Position numbers and translations under genes: made by a program. From Vanessa cardui (lineage: Eukaryota; Arthropoda; Insecta; Lepidoptera; Nymphalidae): a stretch of 64,000 bases of DNA. The DNA is taken from the NCBI RefSeq assembly GCF_905220365.1, contig NC_061141.1, positions 6,889,501 through 6,953,500 on the forward strand, in the 5' to 3' direction. The notes under the pieces were generated by a model, which saw only the letters and a list, made by a program, of their open reading frames with translations, did no database searches and was not told the DNA's origin. Below, piece after piece: positions 24,292 to 37,139 of this stretch (its first letter is position 1; each line of letters starts with the position of its first letter).

Positions 24292-24620
24292 TTTTCAACC
24301 GACTTCAAAAAGGAGGAGGTTATCAATTCTTCTGTATTTTTTTTTATTTTTGTATTTATTACCTCTTAACTTTTCACTGGGTGGACCGATTTTCATATTT
24401 TTTTTGTTCGAAAGGGGACACCGGCTCCAAATATAAACAATAACCACGCTATATAATCGTAAATCGACTTTTAAGTAGTCTCATATTTTTCATCTCATTT
24501 TATCTAGGGAAATTCTAAAAAATATGTTAAATATGTAATTATTTTTATTATTTTTTAGTGCATTTCTATTTGTTTTAAAATAGTATTTTGTTTGAAGTCG
24601 GTTTTTCTTTTTGTTAAAAT
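24292..24620 (+). mobile_element. Short DNA-element copy, 'accgacttc' family
   Basis: Starts ttttcaaccgacttcaaaaa ggaggagg and ends gaagtcggtttttctttttg; the accgacttc parts of both ends are inverted repeats. ggtggaccgattttcatatt is internal. The inverse, shorter copy is at 10006-10204. Confidence 0.6.
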
Positions 24621-25189
24621 TTTATTTATTTAGTGCCCTCACAAATTGCCCAAATTTAGAAAGATTAGATCAGCACTAGTCTACGTACCTACCGCTATTT
24701 ATATATCTACTTAATAAAAACCTTTTTCACCGATGTTAATTAACTTTATCACATTTACTTTTAACTCGAAGAGTATAAATATAATGTTTCAACTTTAACC
24801 CTTATCACAACAAATTGAGTTCAATATGTTATCACAATTACATTAACTCCAGATACCCCGAGGGTCGGCTCGGATCTAACGAAACGTAACTGACATTGAT
24901 TTTTAATTAATCAACAACTATAGAGTGAAACAAAATAGAAAATCAATTTAAAACGACATAACCTACATTTTTCATTTTATCTTCAATATTTTAATTAGAT
25001 GCTTTCATCTATATTATGAAGTTATGGGGTCAAGTTATTATCATTCTATCCAACTGTTATAAATATAAAAAAACTTTGTAAATTTTATTTATTGTGTAAT
25101 AAAATACAATAAAGCTTTTGTATTGTGTGTTATATACTTTTTATTTTATTGAAATTACGAAACAATTCCAATTATAAAATTTTTTGATG

Positions 25190-25360
25190 ACCTCCGTGGT
25201 CGAGTAGTGTGTAAACCAATTTCTAGGGTACGCCACTCTGAGGTCCCGGGATCGATTCCGTCGATGTAGAAAATTTATTGCTATAGTGCTTTAGCTACTT
25301 ACATTGTTATCAGAGTAATGTATGTAATGTTGTCCAATATTTATATAATTTATTATTATT
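25190..25360 (+). mobile_element. Second tRNA-like SINE family, internally deleted copy
   Basis: Head gacctccgtggtcgagtagt and gtcccgggatcgattcc are present. The middle (gtcttgggt..accgtcgtt) is missing, then atcagagtaatgtatgta and an att-rich tail. About 170 bp. Confidence 0.8.
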
Positions 25361-25395
25361 ATTAATTCCATTTACTCATCATACTATTTGAAAAA

Positions 25396-25791
25396 ATGTT
25401 TTATTTCAATGCTTTCGAGGTAAATAAGAGTATTCTCAGTATAGAATATCTTAGTCGGACCCTGTTCACCTATCACGTCTGTCTAAAAACCCGACATCCG
25501 CTGCTTGTGCGTCTCCGACCATCCGAAACGACCGAACAAACCACACCAGTAGAAAAGTGTAGTTTACTCAATACAACGAAATTCAATACCACTCTTACCA
25601 CTATTTACATTTTACATCATATAATAAATCGTAAAATACCTAGTGATCTAAATATTGCTAGTGTAATGTCTAGTCCGTTTCTTAGTAATAAAAACGGCAA
25701 ATTACATTTAAAAAAAAATTACGAAATTAATGTCTTCGACCAGATATTGACTTATCAATCTTCATATGAGCTCAATAAAATCATTTTATAA
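25396..25791 (+). other. 131-codon open frame of unknown nature
   Basis: Longest open frame in the left half apart from the LINE. Composition is moderately balanced in the middle (CLKTRHPLLVRLRPSETTEQ) and AT-driven at the end. No domain, signal peptide or conserved motif recognised. It follows directly after a SINE. Could be a retroelement fragment or chance. Confidence 0.25.
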
Positions 25792-25856
25792 ACTTTTTGA
25801 AACAGGTTTATCCTAAGTTATTGTATGACCAGATATACATTTCTTACATAAAGTAA

Positions 25857-26030
25857 ACTAAAGTAACAGCCTAAATTTCCATTAAGGAGTGTTTGGAACA
25901 AATTCCACCACGCTGTTCCAATACGGGTTGGTGGAATGCAAATGTGACAGAATTTCAACGAAATTAGACACATTTATATAGTGGTGCTTGCCTGGGTTTG
26001 AACCCGAAATCATCGGTTAAGATGCACGTG
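25857..26030 (-). mobile_element. Metulj-like SINE, internally deleted
   Basis: cgctgttccaatacgggttg, acagaatttcaacgaaatta, then directly the head part cttgcctgggtttgaacccg and ggttaagatgcacgtg. The central cctcacgatgttttcc block is missing. Confidence 0.85.
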
Positions 26031-27145
26031 ATTCCTTGCATGTACTGCTGTATTTACAAGGAAAGAGAAACGCCAAGATGGTGCAATTATTTTAGATTAG
26101 GCCAATCTCAAGCCGCAACTCTTGTCAAGTTTTCTATAATATCCTAATAATATTCTTTTTACACCCAGCAATGACAGGCCGTTAGGGCAAGTAGACAAGT
26201 GACAACGGTAGATCCGTTAGCATTTACGCACGTATACATGACCAGTAGAAATTAAAGGTACTTAACTTAGTTGCAGTTCACCACTTCCCATCGGGTTGTT
26301 AAAACTACCATATAAATACAAATTCAAAAAATACAATAATAAAGTTGAATATTTCGAAGATGTTTCTTTTTTACATTTGTTATTTTGGTTAATTTCAGTA
26401 TGAAAGCGTACAAGTATTCATAGTTAATTGTTAAAGTGCTGTCGAGTGCAACGACCTCCTTTTATGAGATAATCGAGGCTTATTCTTGGACGTGATCGTT
26501 CAATTCGCAGGTTCCTCTGACAGACACTTAACTTTTTGACATATAACGCTTATATATCATTCTGAATCACAAAGAGCCTATTTTTACGTTTGAACTGTGA
26601 TTAAGGACATTTATATCAAAATATTTTATACAATTAAGTGGTTCATAATTACAATAAAAGAATATACTTGCAAACATTTTCATTTAAAAACATGATTTAC
26701 AATTTATCAGAATTAATTAAGTAAAATTGTTTTTAAAATAAAGATAACATTTATTGGCCCGTTCTAGTATTTGAACGCGGGACCTTGCGATGACCTAATA
26801 GATCAAAGGGTAATCTTAAATTATATCTTGATAAAACATTCGACAGATAAGACAAACAATATAAAAATGCTTAAAGAATCAAAGATCAGGTTACATTGCT
26901 GTAGTTACAAGTCCGAATGTAACCAGTGTAACATGTTACATCTAAATTGTGTTACTATTACCTAATGCGTAATAATCTTATACCGATTAAACTAATATTA
27001 TATCGCCTTATACCGGTTTCATTCGGACTTAGTTACGTGTATCGATCCACTTAAATTGCATGCCGTAATATCTAAATACTAATATTATAAATTCGTTACC
27101 TATTACCTCTTCATGCTGAACCGATTTAGATTAAACTTAGTACGG
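26031..27145. other. AT-rich DNA, no gene recognised
   Basis: A tRNA-like fragment near 26755-26810 (tatttgaacgcgggaccttg) may be an old SINE head. Nothing else supported. Confidence 0.35.
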
Positions 27146-27146
27146 C

Positions 27147-27511
27147 AAAATCAAAAATCAAAATAAACTTTATTCATGTGGGCCTTTACAAGTACTTTTG
27201 AATCGTCATTTAACAATTAAGTGAAGCTACCGGTTGGGAAAGTAGATTGTACTGAGAAAAACCGGCAAGAAACTCACTAGTTTTACTCTTTTTAACATTT
27301 AAAAAATACAATCATATTAGTTGAATACAATTATATATGTATGTTATGTATCCTGCCTGGAAGTCAACAGGTATTAATTCTAAGCTTTTTTATCATCTAC
27401 AAAATCTTGTATCGAATAATATGCCTTTTTTACCAATGTATTTTTTTATAAACGATTTGAATTTACGAAACGGTCAAGTTAAAAATGTCTGCGGAATTTT
27501 TTTATAGAAAC
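27147..27511 (-). mobile_element. Jockey-type LINE 3' end, including the ORF C terminus remnant
   Basis: Reverse complement of 41985-42345: tail ctgagaaaaaccggcaagaa, 3'UTR cctgcctggaagtcaacagg (the LINE at 42 kb reads cctgttgacttccaagcagg), then decayed ORF end. The truncated 5' side runs into the inverted repeat at 27511. Confidence 0.85.
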
Positions 27512-27571
27512 GGACACCTTGCCCCAAGAAATAAAGTTCCTTTAACTTTCTTTCTTGGGGCAAGGTGTCCG
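27511..27571. repeat. 28-bp inverted repeat of LINE coding sequence
   Basis: cggacaccttgccccaagaa and its complement pair over 28 bp with one mismatch and a 5-nt spacer (ccttt). Both arms derive from the LINE segment ttcttggggcaaggtatccg at 41953. Confidence 0.9.
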
Positions 27572-28149
27572 TGGCGAAAGTTTAAGTTTCAGACAAGGAG
27601 ACAGACTCCCTTTTAAATCACCTTTAATTAAAATGATGGGTTTGCCACAGGTTCAGTTAGTCTCATAAAATATTATTATGGCCCACAACAGAAATAATGT
27701 ATAACATTATATGATGCCTGTGTTTACCATATTTTCATAGTTTCAGTTTATTTTGTAAACGTAGTCGATAGAAAATTGCCGATCCAGGCGCTTTCCGAGC
27801 GAACGATGCCAAAACTATTAAATGTACACGAAAAGTTTGTCTGCAAAATCTCAATAACGTATACGGAAATGACTTCGTCGGCATACATTATCTTTTAGAT
27901 TAATAACAATTTAATTTTAAAACAAAATTAATAATCATCAAACTAGACACAATTTTAATTAGTAATAAATTTGTTATAAGTTAATGTCAATCCATAACAT
28001 TTTTCAAATTATATTCACAGCTATTTTAATACAAAATTAAAAGCTCATACAAACAAAAAACCATAAATAAGGCATATCACTCAAAACAAGATTATATTCA
28101 AGATAAAAAAGCATAGACTTTGTACTTAATGGGTAGTAAGAAGACTTTG
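27572..28149. other. Possible terminal exon signal at 27760-27850 (minus), otherwise featureless
   Basis: On the minus strand an acceptor-like gagattttgcag at about 27842 precedes a 34-codon open frame (RVHLIVLASFARKAPGSAI) ending in TGA. No linked upstream exon in matching phase was found. Confidence 0.2.
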
Positions 28150-28297
28150 TAATTAAAATAGTAGAAAAGAGTAACTACTAAATTTCTGACATTTCTTCTA
28201 TGTAGAATTTACATTACGCCATAGTATGACGATTTTAATTTTGATTTTGCTTTTATCAGCTTACTTAAATAAAGAATATTTTGATTCGATCTGATTT
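28150..28297 (+). mobile_element. Degenerate Jockey-type LINE 3' tail
   Basis: aaaagagtaactactaaatt, tagtatgacgattttaattt and aaataaagaatattttgatt with the ccggttcttc block destroyed. Confidence 0.6.
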
Positions 28298-28436
28298 GAT
28301 ATTTAAGTAAACACCCAACAAATAAATACGTGAGTCACGTGTAAGACGAATCGACAGCACTACGACACGCTTGGGTGGTCACTGATTGTATTTGTTATAT
28401 TTGCATGAACCAATATTATAAAGCTGAAGAGTTTGT

Positions 28437-28655
28437 TTGATTGTTTGTGGCGCTAACCAGGAATTACCGACCCACAGCTTCGCTTGAGTTTTAGGGGTTT
28501 GGTTGTGACTTATTAAGCAAAAACAGTATAGCCTATGTCCTTCATTTGCGTTCAAATTTGTTTCATATCAATTTTCATCAAATTCGGTTTAGCAGTTTGG
28601 TAGTGAAAGAGGGACAGACAGTCAGAGTTACTTTTACATTTATAATATTAGTGAA
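28437..28655 (+). mobile_element. Helitron-like fragment
   Basis: ttgtttgtggcgctaaccag, tcatcaaattcggtttagca, gtttggtagtgaaagaggga, cagacagtcagagtta and tttataatattagtgaag. Confidence 0.5.
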
Positions 28656-29753
28656 GATGTATGCTATGCGAAAGAAGCGGAGGGTCAATGTATCATTTTT
28701 TAAAACTGGGGAATATATATTTTAGAGCTGAGAGATTCTTTGAGTGCGTAGCTTGCATATTAACATTTAACATTTCGTAAAAACATATATGATTGTTATA
28801 TAGCAGAGCCAAGTCAGGACGAGCAATTATTTTAAATGTATTTAAAGTACTACATTATAATAGTATAATAGTTATATAAATGTGTTTTATCAATTTATTT
28901 GTTTTGGAATACTGCAGTATAAATCTGAACGGCGACGAGGCAAAACTCGAGGGTTTAAATATAAAATAAACGATTCATTCTAGTATGTGACAATTTTAGT
29001 ACGTACCTTCAACCAGTATAGGTTTCCGGGCATTGTTTAAAGTTATAGCGAAGTGGATGTAAGTCCAGAAATGCTTAACTGGATTCTAACATACAACTAA
29101 CTTTGTTTCTCGACTTTCAAATAGTCACGACTTGACTGTTAGACCAAAACTTTATACATAATTACGGTGAGCGAGTATGTTTATAGTTACGACTCATATT
29201 ATTCGAATCACCGTCCCTATATTTAACGTATGCACTAAAAATCACGTAGCAAAATAAAAGGCACAAACCACTGCTACTCTGTGACAAAACTGTCGTTAAG
29301 ATATCATTAATATGAAAATGTTTATTTCGTATTGAATGAATAACACTTTATCAAACTTATTTTTTTAACAAAGCATAACATCTTGCAAAATTTGAAACTT
29401 TTTGAATGTGGATGACTATTAAGAAAGTATTTTTTTAATTCGTCTCTTAAAGGGGTTTAATATACAAATATTATAAGAAAGATCGTGATTTTTCACGAAA
29501 GGTCGTGATTTTTTAAAGTAAGCGATGTGTAAATGATTTAATGACATATGTTACAAAGTGTTTGCAAATTCCGCACCCAAAACGATGAAATTGGGGTAAG
29601 TAATACGATTATCAAAAACCTATTATTTTAGAGAATCCGGTAGATTTAATAACATTTTCATAACAAAGAATACATAATTTCGATGTAGAACTAACACAGA
29701 TGAACAATACTAAAGCGCGAGATGATTAGTTACCTGATAACAGATATACTCAC
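28656..29753. other. AT-rich DNA, no supported gene
   Basis: A plus-strand donor-like GGG|gtaagt at 29594 follows a 16-codon frame starting with ATG (MLQSVCKFRTQNDEIG). Too short to call. Confidence 0.3.
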
Positions 29754-29832
29754 AAGTATGTAAACCACGCAGCGTGGCGGCTCCCTCTGCTAGTTCTAGC
29801 GACGTCTCATCGATGCACTTTGCACTATTATT
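29754..29832 (-). CDS. Isolated coding-like exon, gene unknown
   Basis: 79 nt between a good acceptor (ttcttttgtcaacag) and a strong donor (T|gtgagt). Of three frames only one is open: NNSAKCIDETSLELAEGAAT then LRGLHT, entering in phase 0 and leaving in phase 1. It is GC-richer than its surroundings. The acidic, helical sequence matches nothing I can name. It lies 17 kb downstream, on the same strand, of the first-exon candidate at 46.6 kb and could belong to the same gene (inference). Confidence 0.5.
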
Positions 29833-32800
29833 CTGTTGACAAAAGAATATTCAATCAAAAACTCTGGCATACAGCCAATCTATATAAATTATTATATATA
29901 CTAGCGACCCGCCCGGCTTCGCACGTTTACTTAATATGTAATATGTGAGCAAATTACATTATATCATTATAAATTATAGCCTATGTGTTATTCTGATGTA
30001 TAACCTATAAAACTGTAAAATATCATGCAAATCTGTTCAGTAGTTTTTTCGTAAAAGACTAACAAACATACATACATCCGTACTGAATACATCTATCTGA
30101 ACTTAAGTTCATTTATATATTAGGTCCAATCAGCCAGTTATGCCTGAAGGATTTATTTTATGTATTTTACAATGCAAATACATAACTACTTACAACATTC
30201 GCGTATATATGCTTTTTATATGACTTAAATACGAAATGACACAATATTGATACAAATTGATCTTTAAAAGGGAATAAACACTTTCATTTATTTTTCAAAC
30301 ATAAAACATCTGCCTCTACATACAAGATAACTTACATAACAACTAATTTATACTGCTAACCGAGCTGGGTTCGCGCTACCGGATCTTAACAATGAACGAC
30401 CTTGGTCAACCCTCATCTCTGCAGTTCATTCTCGACGAAACTAAGTATTTAGAACAGTTATACGAATTTCAAATGTAAAACTAGAGCACTAAGGTACGTT
30501 TTGACATTAAAATATATCGTGATTAAGTACACCGGTTTTAGTGATTAGGGGGAAGAAAACGACGGTCGTTTCATTTTGAGGATTAATCCTAATACAAGAC
30601 TCGGTACATCTGTGGCATTAAATCTAAAAGTGTAGTAGGTACTTCAAATTACTACGGCAACTATGGAAGGTGATAATTGAATAATATTCGAAAGGGATGA
30701 GAACATACTTTCCGTTCGACGACATCAAGTATTTTGGCAATGTTATCGCTGCTATAAAAATAAAACCAGTTTAATTTTTACTTTTAAATATTTGAATATC
30801 GAATTGCGCTTATGTGCGTATCAACATCTTAAATTTTTCATGTCTTTCAATGTCGAAGATTGACAACCAAATTAAGAAAAAAGGTTATTAAAGCTAAGGT
30901 TTACTAGTACGAAGTAAAAACTATATAGTTTCTTGTACATAGCGTTTAGTCCAAGTAAAATCTTCGTCTGACCCACTTAACAAGTACCTTTAATAGCATT
31001 GTGAATTATAATTTGGCTATAAAGTATTGATGATATTAATCTCGTTTTCTTAGATAAGTATCGAGTTTACGTAATTTCATTGTTTCGTGTATATTTACAA
31101 GTTCCCAAACAAAGATGATTTATGTTTTCTCGGGGACAGTTTAGTGATAAATTGTGTCCAGCGCCGGCGGCTACATTGAATATACCTCTACTTCTTTCTA
31201 TATCTGTTTCTTTCCTATTCCTTTACTGGAAGAGATCGCTGTTTTAGTGATAAAGTCGACTCTTGTGCTTTTTTAATCGTGTCTAAATGATTTATTAATT
31301 GATGTACACTAAAGAATATTTTAATTTTGATTTGAATTGAATATTATATGTAAGAAGCAAGATACTATAATCTGATGATGTATACATAACATTATTGGAC
31401 ATGTTTCATAGCAAAATACTTAATCTTACAAACACTATAAAGATATAATCGTTTGTTTATTACGGACTCTCGAAGAAAGTAAAATTTTGTTTATTTTGGA
31501 ACTTTCATATTACGATAATTCATAGTTTTCCGATAGAAGTGGGTTACATAGTATGATTATATATTAGAGCACACTGGTAAGATATAATTTAGTATGTCAA
31601 CGTAGTCGAAGAGAAAATTATTGGTTCGAAGTTTGAATGAAAGATTTGTTGATCTCAAATTACAACGCAAAAACAAACAAAGTTGTATTATTTTATTAAG
31701 AATGAACAAAAATAATATTTTTAAAATAGATTATTATTTGAAACAATATTTTTTTAAATCTATCATCATGTAAACAAATATTACAAGTTTTACCATTTAC
31801 CATTTAAAACCATTTAAACCATTTATTTTGCTACACACATACATTACATAGATTATACAGAAGAAAATAATTAAACTTAAAGAATATAGTGTAGGTAGTA
31901 AGGTGTTCATCTCAGTATACGCAATATATTTTATATTTATCTACTTTAAACAGATATTTTAATGAATGCATAAGAAAAATAATATATTAGGTTAATGTGG
32001 AGCGATAGTTAGTTTGTAATAATTATTAATATTTAATTATTTAAAAGTAGAACAAAATATAAATAATAGTTATACATTGAACTGGTCGGAATAGCCGTGT
32101 CTAGTGAACATTTTTACCATTACCTACTTTTATGGCGGTTTTTTGAAGTAAAAGTGACACACATGTGCAGTTAATAGCAATAAATTGTTTATATCTTCCC
32201 TTCTCTTCAAAACGACATTCGTCGAAACTAATGATCATTGTGCGAAGGCACGCGATCACGCGTCACAGTTATGCGACGTTTTAAATAAATAAATGTCACA
32301 TTTCACACTGAAACTTTTATTATATGTATTAAATATATAAAAATATTTGTTAGATGCTATAATAATAATTAATTTGTTTATAGAGAATACGAACACATTT
32401 TTGTAAAAATATGAAATCAGTGATGATATTAAAATAGCCGCTTTTTACTAAATATAACAAAATAACATTTTTTTGGCTATCTATCTGTTCGTCTGTTCCG
32501 GCTAGTCTCTGGAACGGCTGGACCGATTTTAACGGAACTTTTACTGGCAGATAGTTTATGAAGTTAGGAGTAACTTAGGCTACGAATGGCGCACGAAGTC
32601 GCTGGCATAGCTATATTTAACTCCAATATAATGTAATTAGCATACAAAGTCTAACAACAAGTGATTACATTAAGCTTTGTCTTCAATTGATATCCTCAAA
32701 AGGATATCGTCCCTGGTGATAAACTTAAAACGACCTTAAGCACACAATTGTTCTCTAGGGACTCTAATGACATAACTTAGAATTACTCGCATACCCACAA

Positions 32801-34204
32801 GGGAATGAAACACAGACATATGAAAATATTCTCTAATAACAATCTTAAATAAGTTACCTCTTTATGTTCATAGCATTTTCTTTTTATTTTAAATTTCAAT
32901 TCCATATTTAAAAATGAATAATGCATCGTTTTTTAAATACGTCCGAATTGATTGCCATCTACATAAATAAAAACTTCTTAATAATCATAGAATTCAATAA
33001 AATATGAAATATACAGATTCAAAATTAATTTGTTATTTATTTATTTATGTAAACACTTTCGTCCGGAGAGTAACAATCGATTCAATTTGATTTTCTTTTC
33101 CATTAATTCTTCGATTAATCGTCGGCTACTTGCGTAAAGAGATTATTGGATTAGGGTCAAGTCCCCCAGATGGTACACTTGAGGAGTATCGACAAGTCCG
33201 TCCAACTTTGTTTCTGGGACCGGTCGCACGATCAATGCTAATATTGGTCTAGCGGTGTCCGATGATGACTTTTGAGCTCGAGTAAATATATTCAAACCAT
33301 TTCATATACGAATTTTTGTATTGTATAAATTAAAATATATTTGGATTATTAAAATTAATAACTTACCATTTAAATACATTTCTAAATGTTGCCACTCATA
33401 AAAAAAAAACTAAATTGAAATCGGTTCATTCGTTCGGGAGCTATGATGCCACAGACAGACAGACAGACATGTCAAACTTAAAACACCCCTCTTCTTGCGT
33501 CGGGGGTTAAAAATATAATTAATTCTAAAAATCGTTTAATAATTCAAGACTATTAACACTTCTTAGCATTAATGAATAAGTCACACAGTATAAAAAGAGC
33601 ACTAAATCACTAATCACCGACTTGAACTTTCTCAAGGATGTCCAAGGTCTCCACTGACACCACTATAATACCATACACCAATCGATAAATTCATACCTGT
33701 TACGGACGGAATATTATGGTGTGCGAAGCAGACGACGGGCGAAAGTATACTCTCCTCGTATGTATTTAAAACTTATAATCGCTTGAAAATATCTGGTGCG
33801 TGGGCAAGAGGTATTTTAATGGGCTTGCGGCCGGTCCGAGCAAACTTGTTATGCAGCGGCAACAACTATTTCGATGATAAAACGCAGTGATCAAGTGGGA
33901 AAGAGAATTAGACTGTGTTTCCGGTACACTGTCCGTCGAACGCAACTTTTCATTCCAACCTTGTATCCAGTACTCAATGCATATGGAACAGGTTTTCTCT
34001 TCCTATCGTTTAAAACATTACAACATACCGTTTATAAAAACAGCGCTTCATCAATAACCATTTGGATCTGTTGCAAATTTCCGAACAATAAAAATTGCAA
34101 GCAATACATGTGCGATTTTTAACGTTAATGATATTTAATGTCTTTTAACTCGAGCACCTTCCCATTTGGCTAGACACCACTAACTATCATATGCTTAACC
34201 GCGA
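29833..34204. other. Repeat-bearing intergenic or intronic DNA
   Basis: Holds Helitron-like pieces at 29899-30125 (actagcgacccgcccggctt cgcacg) and 32470-32640 (gttccggctagtctctggaa, gagtaacttaggctacgaat), and a short repeat at 33380-33512 with (acag)n. A CpG-richer patch at 33690-33860 ends on the minus strand at AACAG|gtatga and could be a leader exon. A 33110-33270 patch is unexplained. No gene is demonstrated. Confidence 0.4.
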
Positions 34205-34425
34205 AGCAGCAATACTGTTTGTTATTGTGTTCCGATTTGTTGGATGAGTGAGCCAGTGTAAGTACAGACACAAGAGAAATAATAATTTAGTTCCTGAGTT
34301 TAGTGGCCGCATTGGGGGACGTTGATTGAGAATTTTAAAGATTAAAAATTTTTACAGCACCAGCTTGGTGATCACTTACCATCAGGCGGTCCAAATGCCG
34401 ACCTATATCATAAAATAATATATAA
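34205..34425 (+). mobile_element. LINE 3'-end remnant ('gagtgagccagtgtaa' family)
   Basis: ctgtttgttattgtgttccg, ggatgagtgagccagtgtaa, gatcacttaccatcaggcgg. Diverged from the 62930-63173 copy. Confidence 0.7.
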
Positions 34426-34594
34426 AATAGACTTTTAGAACTCATTCTTATGTTGTGGAAACTTATTTATGTAGGTAAGGGCCATTACAAACGTTCTATT
34501 TTATCATTTATTAAATTCAAAATAACCCTTTTTTATTCAATGAGTATGTATTTATACACGATCCATATTCCAAAATAACATATTCCACAATTTT

Positions 34595-34765
34595 TGTCGG
34601 TCTGTCTGTCTGTTTGTTCCGGCTAATGCTGTACAAAGACTGGACCGATTTTGACGGGAATTTCACTGGCTGATAACTGATATAATAGGGAGTAACTTAG
34701 GCTACAATAATATATTTTTATTGTTATATTTAAAGGCGTACAAGGTCGCGGGCACAGCTAGTTGA
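34595..34765 (-). mobile_element. Helitron-like fragment
   Basis: tctgtctgtctgtttgttcc ggctaatgct, tggaccgattttgacgggaa, gagtaacttaggctacaata and ending aaggtcgcgggcacagctag, the complement of a ctagctgtgcccgcgacc start. Confidence 0.55.
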
Positions 34766-36019
34766 TTACTATAATTATTATGTAACAGTTCTCATATTAT
34801 TACAAGAACTAATAGTAAACGGAACCAAAACAATGTCGAAGATTAAAGTCTTTAAAAACTAATGACACATTATCAGATTAAAATTGAACATCTATAATCA
34901 AACTGAAACTCTGAAATCTGACCAAATCCAGCAGTGGAATGAATTTCACAAGCGTTCCAAGACTATAAATGGTTTACAGAAAGCAAGACCGCATTTACTG
35001 GTGGTCGATTCATCATCAACGCGGCTTTTCCTTTCGACCACATTCCACATTGTCAACTATTGGTTTAGACTTGTAAATACTAAGTTGCCTTTAAGCAATG
35101 TTGGAATTTAGTTTTAATAGCTTTTGAATAATATACAAGAGCTCAGATTAACATTAAATCTTTAGATAAATCTTGTACTAAACTAAATCTGGTCTGTTCT
35201 ATACGAATTCCACAGAAGTTTTTATAGATTATAAAAACATGTAATACGAATTTTATTTTATATAGGAATTCATTAATAAATAAATACGATAATATTATGG
35301 CAAATAGAAATCCAATTTATATTTTACAACCAGTCAAAATAACATTGGAGATACATATACATACATATATAAGACAGTTGAAGTTGATGATACTTTATCC
35401 CAAATAATACGCAAACTTGTCATCCAAAAGGTGTTTACCAAGATCAAATCCATGATTACAGCAAAAAGGGGGGGCAAACGAGTGGATTGAGTTGAGTGGA
35501 ACATTTGTAACTGTAGTGGATACATACATTATAAGTTAACATTAAAGAAAGAAAAAGGCTCTCTTGTAAGTTGTGAACTATGAAAGAACGAAGACACTTG
35601 ACGGAACAGCCTATAAGCTCTCGTGTTGAATTGCACCTAAGAAGGATTACGTCTAGACTTCCTGTACATGCCCTGTAGTCAGGATACGACCTAGAATGTT
35701 ATTGTTAATACGAGAATTGTGACACACTTTAAATTACTATGACTGGCCATGTTGTAAACAATCCAAATTACGGACTGGATTGTCGATCTTATCATTGCAA
35801 TGATCTTAGTCAACCTTTTAGATAGAGGACATTCTCCGCATTAAAATGGTAAAAAAACAAATGATACATAACTGCGTTTTAATAATACTTTATTTTAATA
35901 TTTTTATCTGATATTAGTGTACTCAAATAATAGGTATGTATCATGTCCTTCAATTAAATTTGTACACAGTGGTGACATACAAGTTGAAACTTTTTGCCCA
36001 AGCCCAAGGGTAGGTTAGA
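34766..36019. other. No gene recognised
   Basis: A 75-codon plus frame (34884-35111, with SDQIQQWNEFHKRSKTING) has no recognised domain or clear splice context. Confidence 0.3.
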
Positions 36020-36331
36020 TGCTGAGATGGCCCAGTGGTTAGAGCGCGTGCATCTTAACCGACGATTGCGGGTTCAAATCTAAACAAGGACCACTATATA
36101 TATGTGTGCTTAATTTGTGTTTATAATTCATCTCGTGCTCGGCGGTGAAGGAAAATATCGCGAGGAAACCTGCATGTGTCTAATTTCATCGAAATTTTGA
36201 CACATGTGCATTCCACCAACCCGCATTGGAACAGCGTGGTGGAATACATTTCAAACCCTCTCCTTAATGGATGAGGAGGCCTTATCCCAGCAGTGGGAAA
36301 TTTAAAGGCTGTTACTTCACTTTTTACTTTA
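36020..36331 (+). mobile_element. Metulj-like SINE, full length
   Basis: gctgagatggcccagtggtt, gacgattgcgggttcaaatc, aatatcgcgaggaaacctgc, caacccgcattggaacagcg, cccagcagtgggaaatttaa, ttacttcacttt tail. A LINE-end remnant (gggtaggtaccacgcactt) follows immediately at 36335-36520. Confidence 0.92.
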
Positions 36332-36520
36332 CCAAGGGTAGGTACCACGCACTTGTCATATAATCTACTGGTAAGTAGCAATACTTAGTTCTTTTGCCTT
36401 CCGGATTAAAAAGTAAGCCAGTGTTACTATAAAACAAGAGGGATACAAAATGTTAGTACCCTAGGTTGATGGCGCATTAGCGCTGTAAGGAATGTTTCAA
36501 TTTTTTGCGGGTCTGTATGG

Positions 36521-37139
36521 GCAATACTGGAGAACACTAAGGTGCGACTAAAAAGGAGTTCGCCAGCATGTCGCAACACTTTAAAAATATAAAAATAAAG
36601 TGACATCAAATGGTTATGTTACGATAATTTAGTGTATCTTTTATGAAACGTATAATTCCCAACATTATCTTTTTAAAACGGCAAATAACTACTTAATGTT
36701 GTTTTAATTAAACATATCTAAACCTATTTATTTATTTATATTTCTACTCTAAAACGACTATTCTTTAATGTCAAATATTTTAAAATTATTTCTTAGCGGT
36801 AAACATTACATTGATCATTTAACGTATTTAACTCAATTCACTTATAATTTAATGTTAAGTGCATTGCACATTAAAAAAATCCCCTATTGTCAAGTTACTA
36901 GATTAGTTTACTTGATATTACAATATGTAGGTAGGTACATAGTATATCCTCGATATTTATATGTGAACTTTGAACATGGTCGTACTATTATTTAGTATTT
37001 ATAATAAAGAAGAATTATGTCGTATAGGCATCGTATAGGCTAGAAAAATAATCAATTTAGATAGAAAATGAGCTTATTTAGACCGCACGCGATGCCACTT
37101 ACTATATTGGAACCAAAATACTCGATTTATAGAATATAC
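36521..37139. other. AT-rich DNA, no gene recognised
   Basis: Open frames here are short and composition-driven. Confidence 0.35.

Noticed and set aside
30340..30440. Minus-strand ATG (MRVDQGRSLLRS) with a weak donor, considered as the start exon for the 29.8-kb exon
   Set aside because: The donor is poor and the phase does not match the exon at 29754-29832.
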